Below are positions 5,577 through 5,984 of a DNA stretch of 5,984 bases, one piece after another. This stretch comes from Pyrinomonadaceae bacterium (GTDB lineage Bacteria; Acidobacteriota; Blastocatellia; Pyrinomonadales; Pyrinomonadaceae). How positions within the stretch are numbered: position 1 is the stretch's first letter; every line of letters begins with the position of its first letter. The DNA is taken from the NCBI GenBank assembly GCA_013695245.1, contig JACDAW010000076.1, positions 1 to 5,984 of the forward strand, read 5' to 3'. The notes under the pieces are model-generated. The model had not been told where the DNA came from. It saw only the letters and a program-made list of their open reading frames with translations, and did no database searches. Both the position numbers and the translations under genes were made by a program.

Positions 5577-5984
5577 ATGCGTTTAGCGATTCTCGGAACA
5601 CGCGGAGTGCCCGCTTCTTACGGCGGATTTGAAACTTTCGCCGAGCAACTTTCGACTCGTCTTGCCTCGCGCGGGCACGACGTAACAGTTTATTGCCGTT
5701 CGCATTATGTCTCTCCGCGCCAACTCGAATATAGGGGCGTGCGCCTCAAAGTGTTGCCGACGATTCGGCACAAGTATCTCGATACAATCGTGCATACGTT
5801 CCTCTCCGCGCTGCACGCTGCGGGGCGCGGTCGCTACGATGCCGCGCTTATCTGCAACGCCGCCAATGCGCCCTTCGCGCCCATCTTGAGAATCGCAGGG
5901 ACACCCGTTGCGATTAACGTTGACGGACTTGAACACAAACGTCGCAAATGGAATTTCTTAGGGCGCTGGTACTATCTCGCCGCC
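5577..5984 (+). CDS. DUF1972-type glycosyltransferase (3'-truncated)
   Basis: The first 136 codons of a glycosyltransferase, open to the window end. The N-terminus MRLAILGTRGVPASYGGFET (1-20) is the hallmark of the DUF1972 domain, found at the start of many GT4-like sugar transferases, often annotated as rhamnosyl- or glucosyltransferases of exopolysaccharide and O-antigen loci. A second family motif, NVDGLEHKRRKW (114-125), usually has Trp where His120 stands here. Full-length members are roughly 360-400 residues, so about two thirds of the gene, including the donor-binding domain, lies outside. The ATG at 5577 gives exactly the family's N-terminus. No Shine-Dalgarno is visible, and the repeat's outermost heptad ends 6 bases earlier. 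It is likely cytoplasmic and probably works with the preceding GT4 enzyme on the same glycan. Donor and acceptor sugars are unknown. Confidence 0.9.
   Translation, partial: MRLAILGTRGVPASYGGFETFAEQLSTRLASRGHDVTVYCRSHYVSPRQLEYRGVRLKVLPTIRHKYLDTIVHTFLSALHAAGRGRYDAALICNAANAPFAPILRIAGTPVAINVDGLEHKRRKWNFLGRWYYLAA

Noticed and set aside
5583..5936. Minus-strand open frame of 117 codons and plus-strand frame 5707-5889
   Set aside because: Both overlap the strongly supported DUF1972 glycosyltransferase frame and encode no recognisable protein.

Overview
The window lies in a bacterial chromosome and carries a conserved, co-oriented translation and protein-targeting cluster. In order it holds ffh (5' end cut off), rpsP, khpA, rimM, trmD, rplS and rnhB. 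Two sugar-transferase genes follow on the same strand: a complete GT4-type glycosyltransferase and the start of a DUF1972-type glycosyltransferase cut off by the window end. All nine genes are on the plus strand and every long minus-strand frame is a shadow. I see no tRNA, rRNA, CRISPR array, insertion sequence or phage gene.

Organism: base composition is moderately GC-rich, and starts include TTG (rpsP) and GTG (trmD). A KhpA-type KH gene between rpsP and rimM argues against Gammaproteobacteria, which run rpsP-rimM-trmD-rplS. It fits many other phyla. Tandem 7-bp repeats between genes, together with the general look of the proteins, make me lean to Acidobacteriota (Blastocatellia-like). That is an impression, not a demonstrated placement.

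Layout: 1-1023 encodes the SRP GTPase. 1023-1080 is a heptad-periodic inverted repeat filling most of the ffh-rpsP gap. 1098-2247 holds rpsP, khpA and rimM, the last two overlapping by ATGA. 2323-3517 holds trmD and rplS. A stem-loop at 3538-3573 precedes rnhB (3606-4250). The GT4 gene is at 4299-5444. 5444-5570 is a second, larger heptad-periodic inverted repeat with an AT-rich centre, and the DUF1972 glycosyltransferase starts at 5577. No gene-free stretch exceeds 300 bases.

Function: Ffh handles co-translational targeting. S16 and L19 are ribosomal proteins, RimM matures the 30S subunit, TrmD makes m1G37 in tRNA, KhpA is a small RNA-binding protein, and RNase HII removes ribonucleotides from DNA. 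The two glycosyltransferases probably belong to a surface-polysaccharide locus that begins here and continues to the right.

The gene content is ordinary. The parts worth a second look are the two intergenic elements, which share an unusual 7-bp architecture, and a reversal of GC skew inside rnhB.
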